DNA of 45,156 nucleotides from an uncultured Collinsella sp. (GTDB lineage Bacteria > Actinomycetota > Coriobacteriia > Coriobacteriales > Coriobacteriaceae), in NCBI GenBank assembly GCA_900752275.1, contig CAADUS010000012.1, forward strand, positions 1 through 45,156, read 5' to 3'. Both the position numbers and the translations under genes were made by a program. The first letter of the stretch is position 1. Each line of letters starts with the position of its first letter. Of the stretch, positions 1-6,765 are shown piece by piece. The notes below the pieces were generated by a model. That model did not search any database. It saw only the letters and a program-made list of their open reading frames with translations, and was not told the origin of the DNA.

Positions 1-120
1 ATTGGTGGCTGCGTTCCGTCGTGGGTGGCTCCTCGTCCGGCGTGTGCTGCGTCGACAACAACGGCACTGCCTACTACCCTTCGGCGACGGCCGTCTGGGT
101 TCGCCCCCGCCCCGGCTTCC
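1..120 (+). repeat. DGR variable repeat (VR)
   Basis: Bases 1-120 align without gaps to the template repeat at 740-859. The 12 differences fall at VR positions 21, 39, 40, 49, 54, 67, 72, 78, 79, 90, 91 and 116. Every one is an adenine in the template (6 A to G, 5 A to C, 1 A to T), and no other base differs. The GC-rich 3' part (about 102-120, containing CGCCCCCGCCCCGG) is the likely initiation-of-mutagenic-homing segment. The repeat may extend left of the window. Confidence 0.93.
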
Positions 121-131
121 TCGTCGGCTAG
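3..131 (+). CDS. DGR target protein, C-terminal end (partial)
   Basis: This is the last 42 codons of a gene that starts before the window. The peptide begins WWLRSVVGG and ends VWVRPRPGFLVG before TAG (129-131), which is the usual C-terminal pattern of C-type-lectin-fold proteins diversified by DGRs: a WWLRS start, variable Asn-derived positions, and an RPRPGF close. The whole visible part overlaps the variable repeat. Codons that are Asn, Tyr or Met in the template read here as Gly, Cys, Asp, Thr, Tyr, Pro, Ala and Val. In phages such proteins usually sit at the tail tip and bind the host surface; that role is inferred from the prophage context, because the N-terminal part is not visible. 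Confidence 0.85.
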   Translation, partial: WWLRSVVGGSSSGVCCVDNNGTAYYPSATAVWVRPRPGFLVG

Positions 132-160
132 CCAGCCGAGTGCTCTATACTCTGCTTTTA

Positions 161-183
161 GGCGACCGCCTTGCGCGGTCGCC
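161..183 (+). other. Hairpin just after the VR
   Basis: GGCGACCGC (161-169) and GCGGTCGCC (175-183) form a perfect 9-bp stem with a 5-base loop, 41 bases after the end of the VR and 29 bases after the target stop codon. Some DGRs need a hairpin or cruciform just downstream of the VR for efficient target recognition, and the position fits that role. The function here is inferred; it could also help termination together with the next hairpin. Confidence 0.5.
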
Positions 184-187
184 TCTC

Positions 188-211
188 GCCCGCGAAGCGG
201 GCCGTTTTTTT
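188..211 (+). terminator. Rho-independent terminator after target gene
   Basis: GCCCGC (188-193), loop GAA, GCGGGC (197-202), then CG and a run of seven T (205-211). This separates the target gene from the accessory gene and suggests that the avd-TR-RT part has its own transcription or depends on read-through. Confidence 0.75.
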
Positions 212-236
212 CCGCCAGTTTCCCCAGGAGGTGCAC

Positions 237-707
237 GTGAGCGGCGTCTACCAGCGCAACCGCGAGGTTTCCGAGTACAAGTTTTTCACTCAAGCAATCG
301 CCATCCGCGTGGAGGTCAACAAGCTGATGGCGTCGTCCTCCGTGGTTCCGAAGGCCTATCGTCTGCTGAACGCGGTGCCCACGGTGGAGACGGCGCGCAG
401 CATCGTGTACAACGTCAACCGCGCCGGCTGCTTCTACCCCAACACCTCGTTCAACGCGCTGGAGAGGAAACGCTACCTGACGCTGGCCATAGCTGACTGC
501 GAGCAGCTGATGCTGGACATGCAGTGCCTCATGGATATCGGCCTGCCCGTGAACGCCAACCGCTTCGAGGAGCTGGCGGCCATGGTCGAGGAGGAGATCA
601 AACTGCTCAAGGGCGCGCGCAAGAACGTACGCGTCACCGGCAAGAAGACGACCGACGAGCGCATAGCCGAGGCCGAGGCCGAGCTAGAGCGCCTGCGTTC
701 GCTATAA
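237..707 (+). CDS. avd: Avd-like DGR accessory variability protein
   Basis: This 156-residue protein sits between VR and TR, the usual place of the DGR accessory gene. I chose the GTG at 237 because AGGAG lies at 226-230, six bases upstream; an in-frame ATG at 171 would start inside the terminator hairpins. The sequence is predicted to be almost wholly helical, from MSGVYQRNREVSEYKFF to a charged C-terminal coil (RIAEAEAELERLRSL). That suits the Avd family, whose members form a pentameric four-helix-bundle barrel that binds the reverse transcriptase and the template RNA. It is somewhat longer than the roughly 125-residue phage Avd; the extra length is a basic linker (KGARKNVRVTGKK) and the C-terminal coil. 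The assignment rests on position, size and helical character, not on a recognised motif. Confidence 0.78.
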   Translation: MSGVYQRNREVSEYKFFTQAIAIRVEVNKLMASSSVVPKAYRLLNAVPTVETARSIVYNVNRAGCFYPNTSFNALERKRYLTLAIADCEQLMLDMQCLMDIGLPVNANRFEELAAMVEEEIKLLKGARKNVRVTGKKTTDERIAEAEAELERLRSL

Positions 708-739
708 TGGGCGGCGGTCCCGCCTTGTATATCGGTACA

Positions 740-859
740 ATTGGTGGCTGCGTTCCGTCATGGGTGGCTCCTCGTCCAACGTGTGCTACGTCAACAACAA
801 CGGCAATGCCAACTACAATTCGGCGACGAACGTCTGGGTTCGCCCCCGCCCCGGATTCC
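740..859 (+). repeat. DGR template repeat (TR)
   Basis: This non-coding copy matches the VR at all 98 non-adenine positions of the 120 aligned bases, and at 10 of its 22 adenines. In the target frame it would read WWLRSVMGGSSSNVCYVNNN, followed by G-N-A-N-Y-N and then VWVRPRPGF. It is rich in AAC/AAT codons, the codon type that adenine mutagenesis diversifies best without making stops. Identity ends at 859, where TR has CCTTATTGCC and VR has TCGTCGGC. It lies 32 bases after avd and about 200 bases before the reverse transcriptase, so it would be copied as part of an RNA spanning the avd-RT interval. Confidence 0.93.
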
Positions 860-1062
860 CTTATTGCCAGACCGAGTAGGCCAGCGGGCCGAAAGCAGAG
901 CGCGGAGAGGAAGGAAGGCGCGACCGTCGGGCGCGAGCCCGTAAATACGCACCCCGCGAGGGTGGCCGGACGCTGCTTGCATGGCGCGGCGCTCCGTGGC
1001 TTCGCCGCGTTTCATGGCCATACCTCAAGCGGCTGTCAGAGCCACATTGCAAGCCGTGCGGG

Positions 1063-2250
1063 GTGCCTTCTATGAACTCGGAGCAAAGGCGGGCCGCACG
1101 CCGGAAGCGCCGCGAGGAGAAGCGCGCCAGGGCCAAGGCCGAGCGCGTCAAGGCGTGCACCCTTGAGACGGTGGCCGACCTCAACAGCCTGTGCAAGGCT
1201 TCCAAGCAGGCCGCGCGTGGCGTCATGTGGAAGGCCTCGACGCAGCGGTACATGAAGGACTACCTGCGAAACGCCGTGAAATCGCGCCAAGACCTTTTGG
1301 AGGGCCGCGACATATGCCGGGGTTTCATCCGCTTCGACCTGTGGGAGCGCGGCAAGCTGCGCCACATCAGTGCAGTGCACTTCCCCGAGCGCGTGGTGCA
1401 GAAGTCGCTGTCCCAGAACGCCCTCGTGCCCGCGATAGTCCCCACGCTCGTATCCGCGAACTCCGCCAACATCAAGGGGCGCGGCACCGACTACGCCCTT
1501 AAGCTGCTCAAGCGCCACCTGGCCGACCACTGGCGGCGGCATGGGCGCGAGGGCTACATACTGCTGGGCGACTTCTCCGACTACTTCGCGCGCATTGCCC
1601 ACGAGCCGGTCAAGCGGCAGGTGGCCGACGCGCTGCTCGACCCGCGCGTGGTCGCCCTTGAGCACCGCCTGATAGACGCGCAGGGCGAGGTCGGCCTGGG
1701 CCTGGGCAGCGAGCCAAACCAGATATGCGCGGTGGCGCACCCCAACCGCATCGACCACTACGTGGCCGAGATGCTGCGCCCCGAGGCCTACGGGCGCTAC
1801 ATGGACGACTTCTACCTGATCCACGAGTCCAAGGAGTACCTGCAAGTGTGCCTTCTGCTGATAGAGCACGAGTGCGCGAAGCTCGGCATCGCGCTGAACC
1901 CGCGCAAGACCCGCGTGGTGAAGCTGACGCGCGGCTTCACGTGGCTGAAGAAGCGCATCTTCTACACCGAAACGGGCCGCATCGTCATGAAGCCGTGCCG
2001 CGACTCCATCACGCGCGAGCGACGCAAGCTGAAGAAGATGGCGCGCATGGTGGCCGAGGGGGTCATGACGCCCGAGCAGGTGCAGCAGAGCTACCAGAGC
2101 TGGCGCGGCGGCATGGCTCACTTGGACGCGCACCGCAGCGTGCTGGCCATGGACGCGCTGTACCGCAGCCTGTTCGAAAATCTCGCGGGGGGGGGTTGCT
2201 CAATGCAATCAAGCCCGAGAGACGATTCGGGCGGAACGCCCTCGCCATAG
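1063..2250 (+). CDS. DGR reverse transcriptase
   Basis: This 395-residue reverse transcriptase would copy TR RNA with adenine-directed errors and feed the cDNA to the VR. The catalytic motifs are visible: GDFSDYF with Asp170 (motif A), LGSEPNQ at 214-220, the place where DGR enzymes have [ILV]GxxxSQ and group II intron enzymes have QGxxxSP, and YMDD at 246-249. GIALNPRKTRVVKL and FTWLKKRIF follow as the later palm motifs. There is no maturase or endonuclease domain. The basic N-terminus (RRAARRKRREEKRARAK) suits RNA binding. Start: GTG 1063 is shown; ATG 1072 (MNSEQRR) is equally possible. The last 17 or so residues follow a run of nine G at 2187-2195. With one more G the frame would instead end at 2282 with a different tail (LLNAIKPERRFGRNALAIAE...), so the true C-terminus is uncertain. 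Confidence 0.92.
   Translation: MPSMNSEQRRAARRKRREEKRARAKAERVKACTLETVADLNSLCKASKQAARGVMWKASTQRYMKDYLRNAVKSRQDLLEGRDICRGFIRFDLWERGKLRHISAVHFPERVVQKSLSQNALVPAIVPTLVSANSANIKGRGTDYALKLLKRHLADHWRRHGREGYILLGDFSDYFARIAHEPVKRQVADALLDPRVVALEHRLIDAQGEVGLGLGSEPNQICAVAHPNRIDHYVAEMLRPEAYGRYMDDFYLIHESKEYLQVCLLLIEHECAKLGIALNPRKTRVVKLTRGFTWLKKRIFYTETGRIVMKPCRDSITRERRKLKKMARMVAEGVMTPEQVQQSYQSWRGGMAHLDAHRSVLAMDALYRSLFENLAGGGCSMQSSPRDDSGGTPSP
2187..2195 (+). other. Nine-G tract inside the RT gene
   Basis: An uninterrupted run of nine G lies after the last conserved RT motif. With nine G the protein ends CSMQSSPRDDSGGTPSP at 2250; with ten (or seven) G it reads through to TAG at 2280-2282. Such tracts are prone to slippage in replication, transcription and sequencing. 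Confidence 0.6.
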
Positions 2251-2312
2251 CGGAAGGGCGGCAACTCAAAACGGCGGCCTAGACGGGTCGAAAACGAAAT
2301 AACCAAGACAGT

Positions 2313-2341
2313 GAAGGCGTGCTGCGGCGCGCCTTCTTTCT
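2313..2341 (+). terminator. Probable terminator after the RT
   Basis: GAAGGCG (2313-2319) pairs with CGCCTTC (2330-2336), followed by a pyrimidine run TTTCTT. It lies 31 bases after the longer possible RT stop (2282) and before the next ribosome binding site. Confidence 0.45.
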
Positions 2342-2420
2342 TGACGCCCGCCCAAACGGCCAGGCAATCTCACGGCGCTAATACGATGGCGGCACATTCC
2401 CCGATAAGGAAGGAGTCCGC

Positions 2421-2747
2421 ATGGACACTGAGGAAGACATGCCGCGCCCCGACGAGCTTCGAGACGGCACCCTGGCCGAGGTCAACGCCCTGCGCGACTT
2501 GCTGTCGCAGATCGGCGACCCCGACGCGGCGCACGACGCGGGCGTTATCGACGATGACGAGTACGTGGAGCGGAAGGCGCGAAAGCTCGCCTACACCTCC
2601 GCGCTCGCCGCCTACGCCAACGGCGAGGTGCCCGACCTCCCGGCGCTGCTCGAACAGATGCGCGAGCAGGCGTCCCAGCCGACGCAGACCGAGACCAACA
2701 CGGCGAACATCGACTACCTGCTCATGACCGTGGGAGGTGACCAGTAA
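2421..2747 (+). CDS. Phage hypothetical protein
   Basis: This acidic 108-residue protein (MDTEEDMPRPDELRDG...) has no membrane segment or motif I recognise. AAGGAG lies at 2408-2413, seven bases before the ATG. Its stop codon (TAA 2745-2747) overlaps by one base the ATG of the XkdX-like gene, so the two are translationally coupled. Small acidic proteins at this position, after the tail fibre or DGR block and before XkdX, are common in prophages of Gram-positive bacteria. A tail-fibre-associated or chaperone role is possible but cannot be shown from the sequence. Confidence 0.75.
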   Translation: MDTEEDMPRPDELRDGTLAEVNALRDLLSQIGDPDAAHDAGVIDDDEYVERKARKLAYTSALAAYANGEVPDLPALLEQMREQASQPTQTETNTANIDYLLMTVGGDQ

Positions 2748-2914
2748 TGGCTACGAAGAAAACCGTTGAGCATTCCAAGCACTTCGCGAAGGTCAAGAAG
2801 TACTACGACAAAGACCTTTGGAGCAAGGCGCGCGTCTACAAGGCTGTCGAGTGCAAATGGATCACCGCCGACGAGTACAAGGAAATCACCGGCGAGGAGT
2901 ACACGGCCGAATAG
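2747..2914 (+). CDS. XkdX-like phage protein
   Basis: This 55-residue gene starts at the ATG that overlaps the preceding stop codon. The pattern of a Lys/Tyr-rich start (HFAKVKKYYDKDLW), then VYKAVECKWITADEYKEITG and EEY near the end, matches the XkdX family of PBSX-type phages: short proteins with a conserved Trp-Ile-Thr-x-x-Glu-Tyr block. They are encoded after the tail fibre genes and before the holin. The molecular role of the family is unknown. Its presence is good evidence that the DGR lies in the tail-to-lysis interval of a prophage. Confidence 0.75.
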   Translation: MATKKTVEHSKHFAKVKKYYDKDLWSKARVYKAVECKWITADEYKEITGEEYTAE

Positions 2915-2934
2915 GCGGAAGGAGGGCGCCCAGG

Positions 2935-3348
2935 ATGGAAGTGCTCAAGCTTTTTGCGCCTTACGGACCGGCTTGGCTTGGCGGCGTGCTCCTGACGCTC
3001 GTTGCGTTCTACTTCGGGAGACAATTTCTTGAGGAGTACAAACGCCAAAACCAGCGGAAGGGCGAGCTCGACCTGAAGCGCGAGGAGCGCAAGCAGGCCG
3101 AAGTCGACGAGAGGGCGCAGCGCGACCGCGAGCGGTCCCAAATGGAGGGGCGCATCGCCGCCCAGATGGAGCGCAGCAACACCCTGATTGAAGGAATGAA
3201 AACGCTCATGGAGTCGGTTGTCGCGTCAAATGACGTCCTCCACGCGGACTTGGTCCACAGCCAGGCGCGTAGCCAGGGCATGGCCGAGAAGGTCGACCAT
3301 ATCTACGACCGAGTCGACCTCATGTACAACAAGGAGACAGGGAGATAA
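2935..3348 (+). CDS. Phage membrane protein with coiled coil
   Basis: This 137-residue protein has one N-terminal membrane segment (about residues 11-27, PAWLGGVLLTLVAFYF). A long charged helix follows (residues 32-80, rich in Lys, Glu, Arg and Gln) that should form a coiled coil, and a second amphipathic helix ends at DRVDLMYNKE. GGAAGGAGG at 2917-2925 precedes the ATG. The layout resembles holin-associated XhlA/BhlA-type phage proteins, which sit just before the holin. I do not see a sequence signature specific enough to name it. Confidence 0.7.
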   Translation: MEVLKLFAPYGPAWLGGVLLTLVAFYFGRQFLEEYKRQNQRKGELDLKREERKQAEVDERAQRDRERSQMEGRIAAQMERSNTLIEGMKTLMESVVASNDVLHADLVHSQARSQGMAEKVDHIYDRVDLMYNKETGR

Positions 3349-3350
3349 AG

Positions 3351-3659
3351 ATGACTGATATACAGGCAGGACTCACGGTGCTGACCGTCCTCGTGGTGCC
3401 CTATATCGTGCAGGCTATCAAGACGAAGGCGATGACCGGCAATGTCGCCCGCTGGACGGCCATCGCAGTATCGGCGCTGTGCGGCGCATTGACGGCCATG
3501 GCCGGGGGTATGCCGACTGACCCCACGGCGTGGGTTACGTCCATCTTCGCCGCGGTAGGCGGCGTGCAGGTGGCATATGCAGCCTTCAAGGCGGTCGGCG
3601 TGACAGACAAGTGGCTCGACGCGCTGCTTGCCATGGGCACTCCGAAGAAGGACGACTAG
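3351..3659 (+). CDS. Phage holin candidate
   Basis: This 102-residue protein has two or three hydrophobic segments: residues 7-23 (LTVLTVLVVPYIVQAI), 34-52 (RWTAIAVSALCGALTAMAG) and 60-80 (WVTSIFAAVGGVQVAYAAF). It ends in a short charged tail, GTPKKDD. Size, topology and position two genes before the lysozyme fit a holin, which forms membrane pores that time lysis. The start follows GGGAG at 3340-3344. It is separated by two bases from the preceding gene and by two bases from the peptidase gene, so the block is one operon. No family-specific motif is visible. Confidence 0.7.
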   Translation: MTDIQAGLTVLTVLVVPYIVQAIKTKAMTGNVARWTAIAVSALCGALTAMAGGMPTDPTAWVTSIFAAVGGVQVAYAAFKAVGVTDKWLDALLAMGTPKKDD

Positions 3660-3661
3660 GA

Positions 3662-4312
3662 ATGGGCGGCAAGCGCCTCGTGCGCATCGCCGCCGCCATC
3701 TCGCTGCTTGCTTTGCTCGCCGCCTTCGCCGACGTGGCGCTTATAGCCTCTAACGTGCCGAAGGTGCCGAAGGAAGAGCCTTTGCCCGTCATCTACGACA
3801 AGCCGCTCGACAAGCCCGCCGAGGTGCCCGTCTACCTCCAAGCAGACGAGCGCTGGGGCGGGCTTTCGTATGCAGGCGAAGACCTGGCCGCTGCCGGCTG
3901 CGGCCTCACGTGCGCGGCCATGGCGTGGGAATGGCTCTACGGCCAGACGTGCACGCCGGCGCAGATGCTGGGATTCGTTGGCGAATCGTGCCTCACGGAC
4001 GGCATGAACGACATGGAGAAGTTCTGCCGTTGGATGAACGCGAACGACCAGGCTTTGGGCTACACGCCTATCCACGACAACGCCGACGACGCCTTGGACG
4101 AGGCGGCTGGCGGATGGATGGTGTTTTGCAGCCTAACTGGCCAGCTCCGCGACGGCGGCAAGAGCTACGGCGGCCACATCGTCCTGCTCTGCGGGTGGGA
4201 CGGCGAGACGGCGACCTTCCACGACCCCTACGAGGGCGTGGTGCGTCTGAGCCGCGAACGGTACGAACAAGTTGACTGGGCTTATTTCATAGCGATAGGG
4301 AGCGCTGAATAG
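3662..4312 (+). CDS. C39-like cysteine peptidase, secreted
   Basis: This 216-residue protein has an N-terminal signal or anchor (residues 5-30, LVRIAAAISLLALLAAFADV) and then a Peptidase_C39_2-type domain. VPVYLQADERWGG starts the domain. AAAGCGLTCAAMAWEW carries the likely catalytic Cys80, GGHIVLLCGWDG the His172, and FHDPYEG the Asp188. C39-like domains of this kind occur beside phage lysins and in cell-wall hydrolases; whether it cuts peptidoglycan cross-bridges or another peptide is not known. The gene lies between the holin candidate and the lysozyme with one- or two-base gaps, so it belongs to the lysis cassette. It could be a second endolysin or a lysogenic-conversion factor. Confidence 0.78.
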   Translation: MGGKRLVRIAAAISLLALLAAFADVALIASNVPKVPKEEPLPVIYDKPLDKPAEVPVYLQADERWGGLSYAGEDLAAAGCGLTCAAMAWEWLYGQTCTPAQMLGFVGESCLTDGMNDMEKFCRWMNANDQALGYTPIHDNADDALDEAAGGWMVFCSLTGQLRDGGKSYGGHIVLLCGWDGETATFHDPYEGVVRLSRERYEQVDWAYFIAIGSAE

Positions 4313-4313
4313 A

Positions 4314-5342
4314 ATGAACGGAATCGACATCAGCAATTGGCAGAACGGCATCAACCTCGCGGCTGTCCCGTTCGACTTCGTCATCTGCAAGGCTACCGAG
4401 GGCACGCGCTACGTGTCGCCAGACTGTGACCGCCAGATCCAGCAGGCGATCGGCCTTGGCAAGCTCGTGGGCGTGTACCACTACGTCAACGGCGGCGATG
4501 CCGAGGCGGAGGCCGAGTACTTCTACGAGCACTGCAAGGGCTACGTCGGCAAGGCCGCGTTCTTCATCGACTGGGAGGATCAGGGTAACAAGGCATGGGG
4601 CGACACGTCCTACCTCAAGGCCATGGCCGAGCGCCTGGCCGAGCTTCTTGGCGTGAGCGTGGATCGCATCGGCATCTACGCCAGCAAGAGCGTCTTCCCG
4701 TGGAACCTCACCGACGCCAAGACGTGGGTGGCGCAGTACGCCGACATGAACGCCACGGGCTACCAGGACGCACCTTGGAACGAGGGCGCATACGACTGCG
4801 CCATCCGCCAGTACTCCTCATGCGGGCGCTTGGACGGCTGGGCGGGCAACCTCGACATCAACAAGTGCTATATCTCCCGCGCGGAGTGGGAGGCCATGGC
4901 GGGCGGCTCCAACGGCGACCCCGACTCGCTTATCCACGGCATCGACGAGACGCCTGCGGCAGACCTCGCGGCGAAGGTGCTCGCTGGCGAGCTCGGAGAC
5001 GGCGACGACCGCAAGCACGCGCTGGGCGACCGCTACCAGGAGGTGCAGTCGCTCGTGAATCACATCCTCACGGCATCCGCCGAGGATCTGGCAAAGGAGA
5101 CATGGGCGGGCGATTACGGCAACGGCAGCCGCCGCAAGGCTGTTTTGGGGCCGCGCTACGACGAGGTCATGGCGGTAATCAACGGCCAGGCCGAGACCGA
5201 GCAGGTGTACGTGGTGCAGAGCGGCGACACCCTTTCCGGAATCGCCTCAAAGTACGGCACGACCTATCAGAATCTCGCCGCCAAGAACGGCATCTCAAAC
5301 CCGAATCTGATCTATCCCGGCATGCGCCTGGTTGTTTCCTAG
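4314..5342 (+). CDS. GH25 lysozyme with two CW_7 repeats and LysM
   Basis: This 342-residue phage endolysin cleaves the MurNAc-GlcNAc bond of peptidoglycan. The GH25 domain spans about residues 1-195: it starts GIDISNWQ (Asp5) and carries the catalytic pair Asp86/Glu88 in FFIDWEDQ. Two CW_7 (Cpl-7-type) wall-binding repeats follow at about 216-250 (AGELGDGDDRKHALGDRY) and 258-292 (AGDYGNGSRRKAVLGPRY). A LysM domain ends the protein (298-341, YVVQSGDTLSGIASKYG). CW_7 and LysM both bind glycan, so wall targeting is doubled. There is no signal peptide, which fits release through a holin. It is the last phage gene and is followed by a terminator. Confidence 0.93.
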   Translation: MNGIDISNWQNGINLAAVPFDFVICKATEGTRYVSPDCDRQIQQAIGLGKLVGVYHYVNGGDAEAEAEYFYEHCKGYVGKAAFFIDWEDQGNKAWGDTSYLKAMAERLAELLGVSVDRIGIYASKSVFPWNLTDAKTWVAQYADMNATGYQDAPWNEGAYDCAIRQYSSCGRLDGWAGNLDINKCYISRAEWEAMAGGSNGDPDSLIHGIDETPAADLAAKVLAGELGDGDDRKHALGDRYQEVQSLVNHILTASAEDLAKETWAGDYGNGSRRKAVLGPRYDEVMAVINGQAETEQVYVVQSGDTLSGIASKYGTTYQNLAAKNGISNPNLIYPGMRLVVS

Positions 5343-5643
5343 GCCGCTCGTGGTATCCTAACGAAGATAATCGTGCCGATTGCGCACACCTCGGTTCGAG
5401 GAGATGCGCAAACGGTGCACCACAGAGAACCGTAGCGGGTCAACGATTGTTCGTTGACCCGCTTTGTTTTTAGGTCTGCGGGCGCGCGTTTCTTGCCGGT
5501 ATCGACTCGCGCGCCGGTTGGTTGCGCTCGCGTGACGCCGTGAAAACTCTTCTTTGGCCGACGGCTTTGCTCACGACATACGGCGTAAAACAAACATGTG
5601 CCGCGTAGCTAGCGCGGCAGCCGTCAACGAAGGGAGCATCAAA
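5343..5643. other. Prophage/host junction region without genes
   Basis: This gap of 301 bases between the lysozyme and the first metabolic gene holds no convincing reading frame. It contains a hairpin at 5381-5410 (TGCGCA and CCTCG arms around GTT), a strong terminator at 5434-5471, and the leader of the nitrilase gene. The prophage attachment site may lie here, but the other end of the prophage and its integrase are outside the window, so the core cannot be identified. Confidence 0.4.
5434..5471 (+). terminator. Terminator closing the lysis cassette
   Basis: AGCGGGTCAACG (5434-5445) pairs perfectly with CGTTGACCCGCT (5452-5463) around the loop ATTGTT, followed by TTGTTTTT. The 12-bp perfect stem and U-rich tail make a strong intrinsic terminator 91 bases after the lysozyme stop. 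Confidence 0.85.
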
Positions 5644-6549
5644 ATGTACGAGGACATCATCACTGTGTCGACCGTAACGCTCCGACCCATGTGGGGCCAG
5701 AAGGAACAGAACCTCAACAGGATCTTGGGCTACATGAAGGCGGCAAAGAAGAAAGGCTCCGACCTCGTGGTGTTCCCCGAGATGGCGCTCACCGCCTACG
5801 ATGACGAGGCCGAAAAGCCGCTCGAGGAAAAGATGCAGTACAAGCTCGCCGAGACCGTCCCGGGCCCCTCGACCAATAAGGTCGCCGAGCTTGCCAAGGA
5901 ACTCGGCCTGTACGTGGTTATGGGCATGCCGATCAAGGATGCCCAGAAGCCCGACACCATCTACAACGGCCTCGCGATCTTCACGCCCGAGGGGCTGGCC
6001 GGCGACTACCACAAGATGCACCTGCCGGCGCCCGAGCCCAACTGGGCGACGCGCGGCGATAAGCCCTTCATCCTCGACACCCCGTGGGGCCCGATCGGTT
6101 GCGCCATCTGCTACGACACGTATTGCTTCCCTGAGCTCATGGACTACTACGTGGCCAAGGGCTGTCGCCTGTACATCAATTCGACGGCGCTCGCGCACTG
6201 CCACGGTAAGTGCCTGGGCGACGACACGCTGCGCGCGCAGTGCATCCGCGAGGGCATCTTCATTGTGTCGTCCAACCTCGGTGGCCTCGACAAGGACAAC
6301 TACTTCTGGGGCGGCAGCTCCATCCTGGGTCCGTCCGCAAAGACCTGGGAGCCGCATTACTACGCCGGTATGCCCTTCACCGCGGAAGGCGCCGACGAGG
6401 AGGCCATGTACACCGCGACGATCGACCTTTCACTGGCCACGCGCTTCCTCTACAAGCACAACCCTGCGGTCGACGGCACCGATTGGCGACCCGAGAAGTA
6501 CGTCGGTATGTTCCAGGACGTGCTTGCTGACGAGAACTACGGCAAGTAA
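5644..6549 (+). CDS. Carbon-nitrogen hydrolase (nitrilase superfamily)
   Basis: This 301-residue cytosolic amidohydrolase has the nitrilase triad in order: Glu46 in VVFPEMAL, Lys124 in DYHKMHLP, and Cys156 in CAICYDTYCFPEL. The family hydrolyses C-N bonds of amides, N-carbamoyl compounds or nitriles through a cysteine thioester; the exact substrate here cannot be read from the sequence. I chose the ATG at 5644 because AAGGGAG (5629-5635) precedes it; in-frame upstream codons reach 5554 but lack a ribosome binding site. The gene stands alone, with the prophage terminator before it and a fold-back element after it. A role in nitrogen salvage is plausible. Confidence 0.88.
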   Translation: MYEDIITVSTVTLRPMWGQKEQNLNRILGYMKAAKKKGSDLVVFPEMALTAYDDEAEKPLEEKMQYKLAETVPGPSTNKVAELAKELGLYVVMGMPIKDAQKPDTIYNGLAIFTPEGLAGDYHKMHLPAPEPNWATRGDKPFILDTPWGPIGCAICYDTYCFPELMDYYVAKGCRLYINSTALAHCHGKCLGDDTLRAQCIREGIFIVSSNLGGLDKDNYFWGGSSILGPSAKTWEPHYYAGMPFTAEGADEEAMYTATIDLSLATRFLYKHNPAVDGTDWRPEKYVGMFQDVLADENYGK

Positions 6550-6572
6550 GGGAGATTGGTCGGGTGTAGCGC

Positions 6573-6697
6573 CCTTCTTTCCACAAAACTGATCAGCATG
6601 AGTTTGTTTTCTTCCTCCGGACTCGCAAAAGCCCAGTTGGCGGGCCTCCGGTTTTTGAAAACTTACCCATGCTGATCAGTTTTTGCTGGAAAGAAGG
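6573..6697. repeat. Long fold-back (inverted repeat) element
   Basis: The left arm 6573-6611 (starting CCTTCTTTCC, with ACTGATCAGCATG inside) and the right arm 6657-6697 (with CATGCTGATCAGT, ending GGAAAGAAGG) are near-complementary over about 39 bases. The loop of 45 bases ends in GGCCTCCGGTTTTTG. It could act as a bidirectional terminator or be a small non-autonomous palindromic element. A GGGACAAAAGGGACGGGG-type motif follows at 6705-6723. Confidence 0.6.
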
Positions 6698-6765
6698 ACG
6701 AGCTGGGACAAAAGGGACGGGGGGTGAGTCAGTGCTATCCTCGGTTTATGAAGCTTTGATTATTC

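Noticed and set aside
1036..2133. Minus-strand open frame opposite the reverse transcriptase
   Set aside because: The plus strand carries all RT motifs; the antisense product is low-complexity and lacks any motif.
1063..2250. Group II intron or retron reverse transcriptase
   Set aside because: No maturase domain or intron RNA domains V/VI are seen, and the adenine-only TR/VR pair with an Avd-like gene identifies a DGR.
5381..5410. tRNA fragment or attachment site after the lysozyme (CCTCGGTTCGAGG resembles a T arm)
   Set aside because: No acceptor or anticodon arms can be drawn around it, and without the other prophage end the attachment core cannot be defined.
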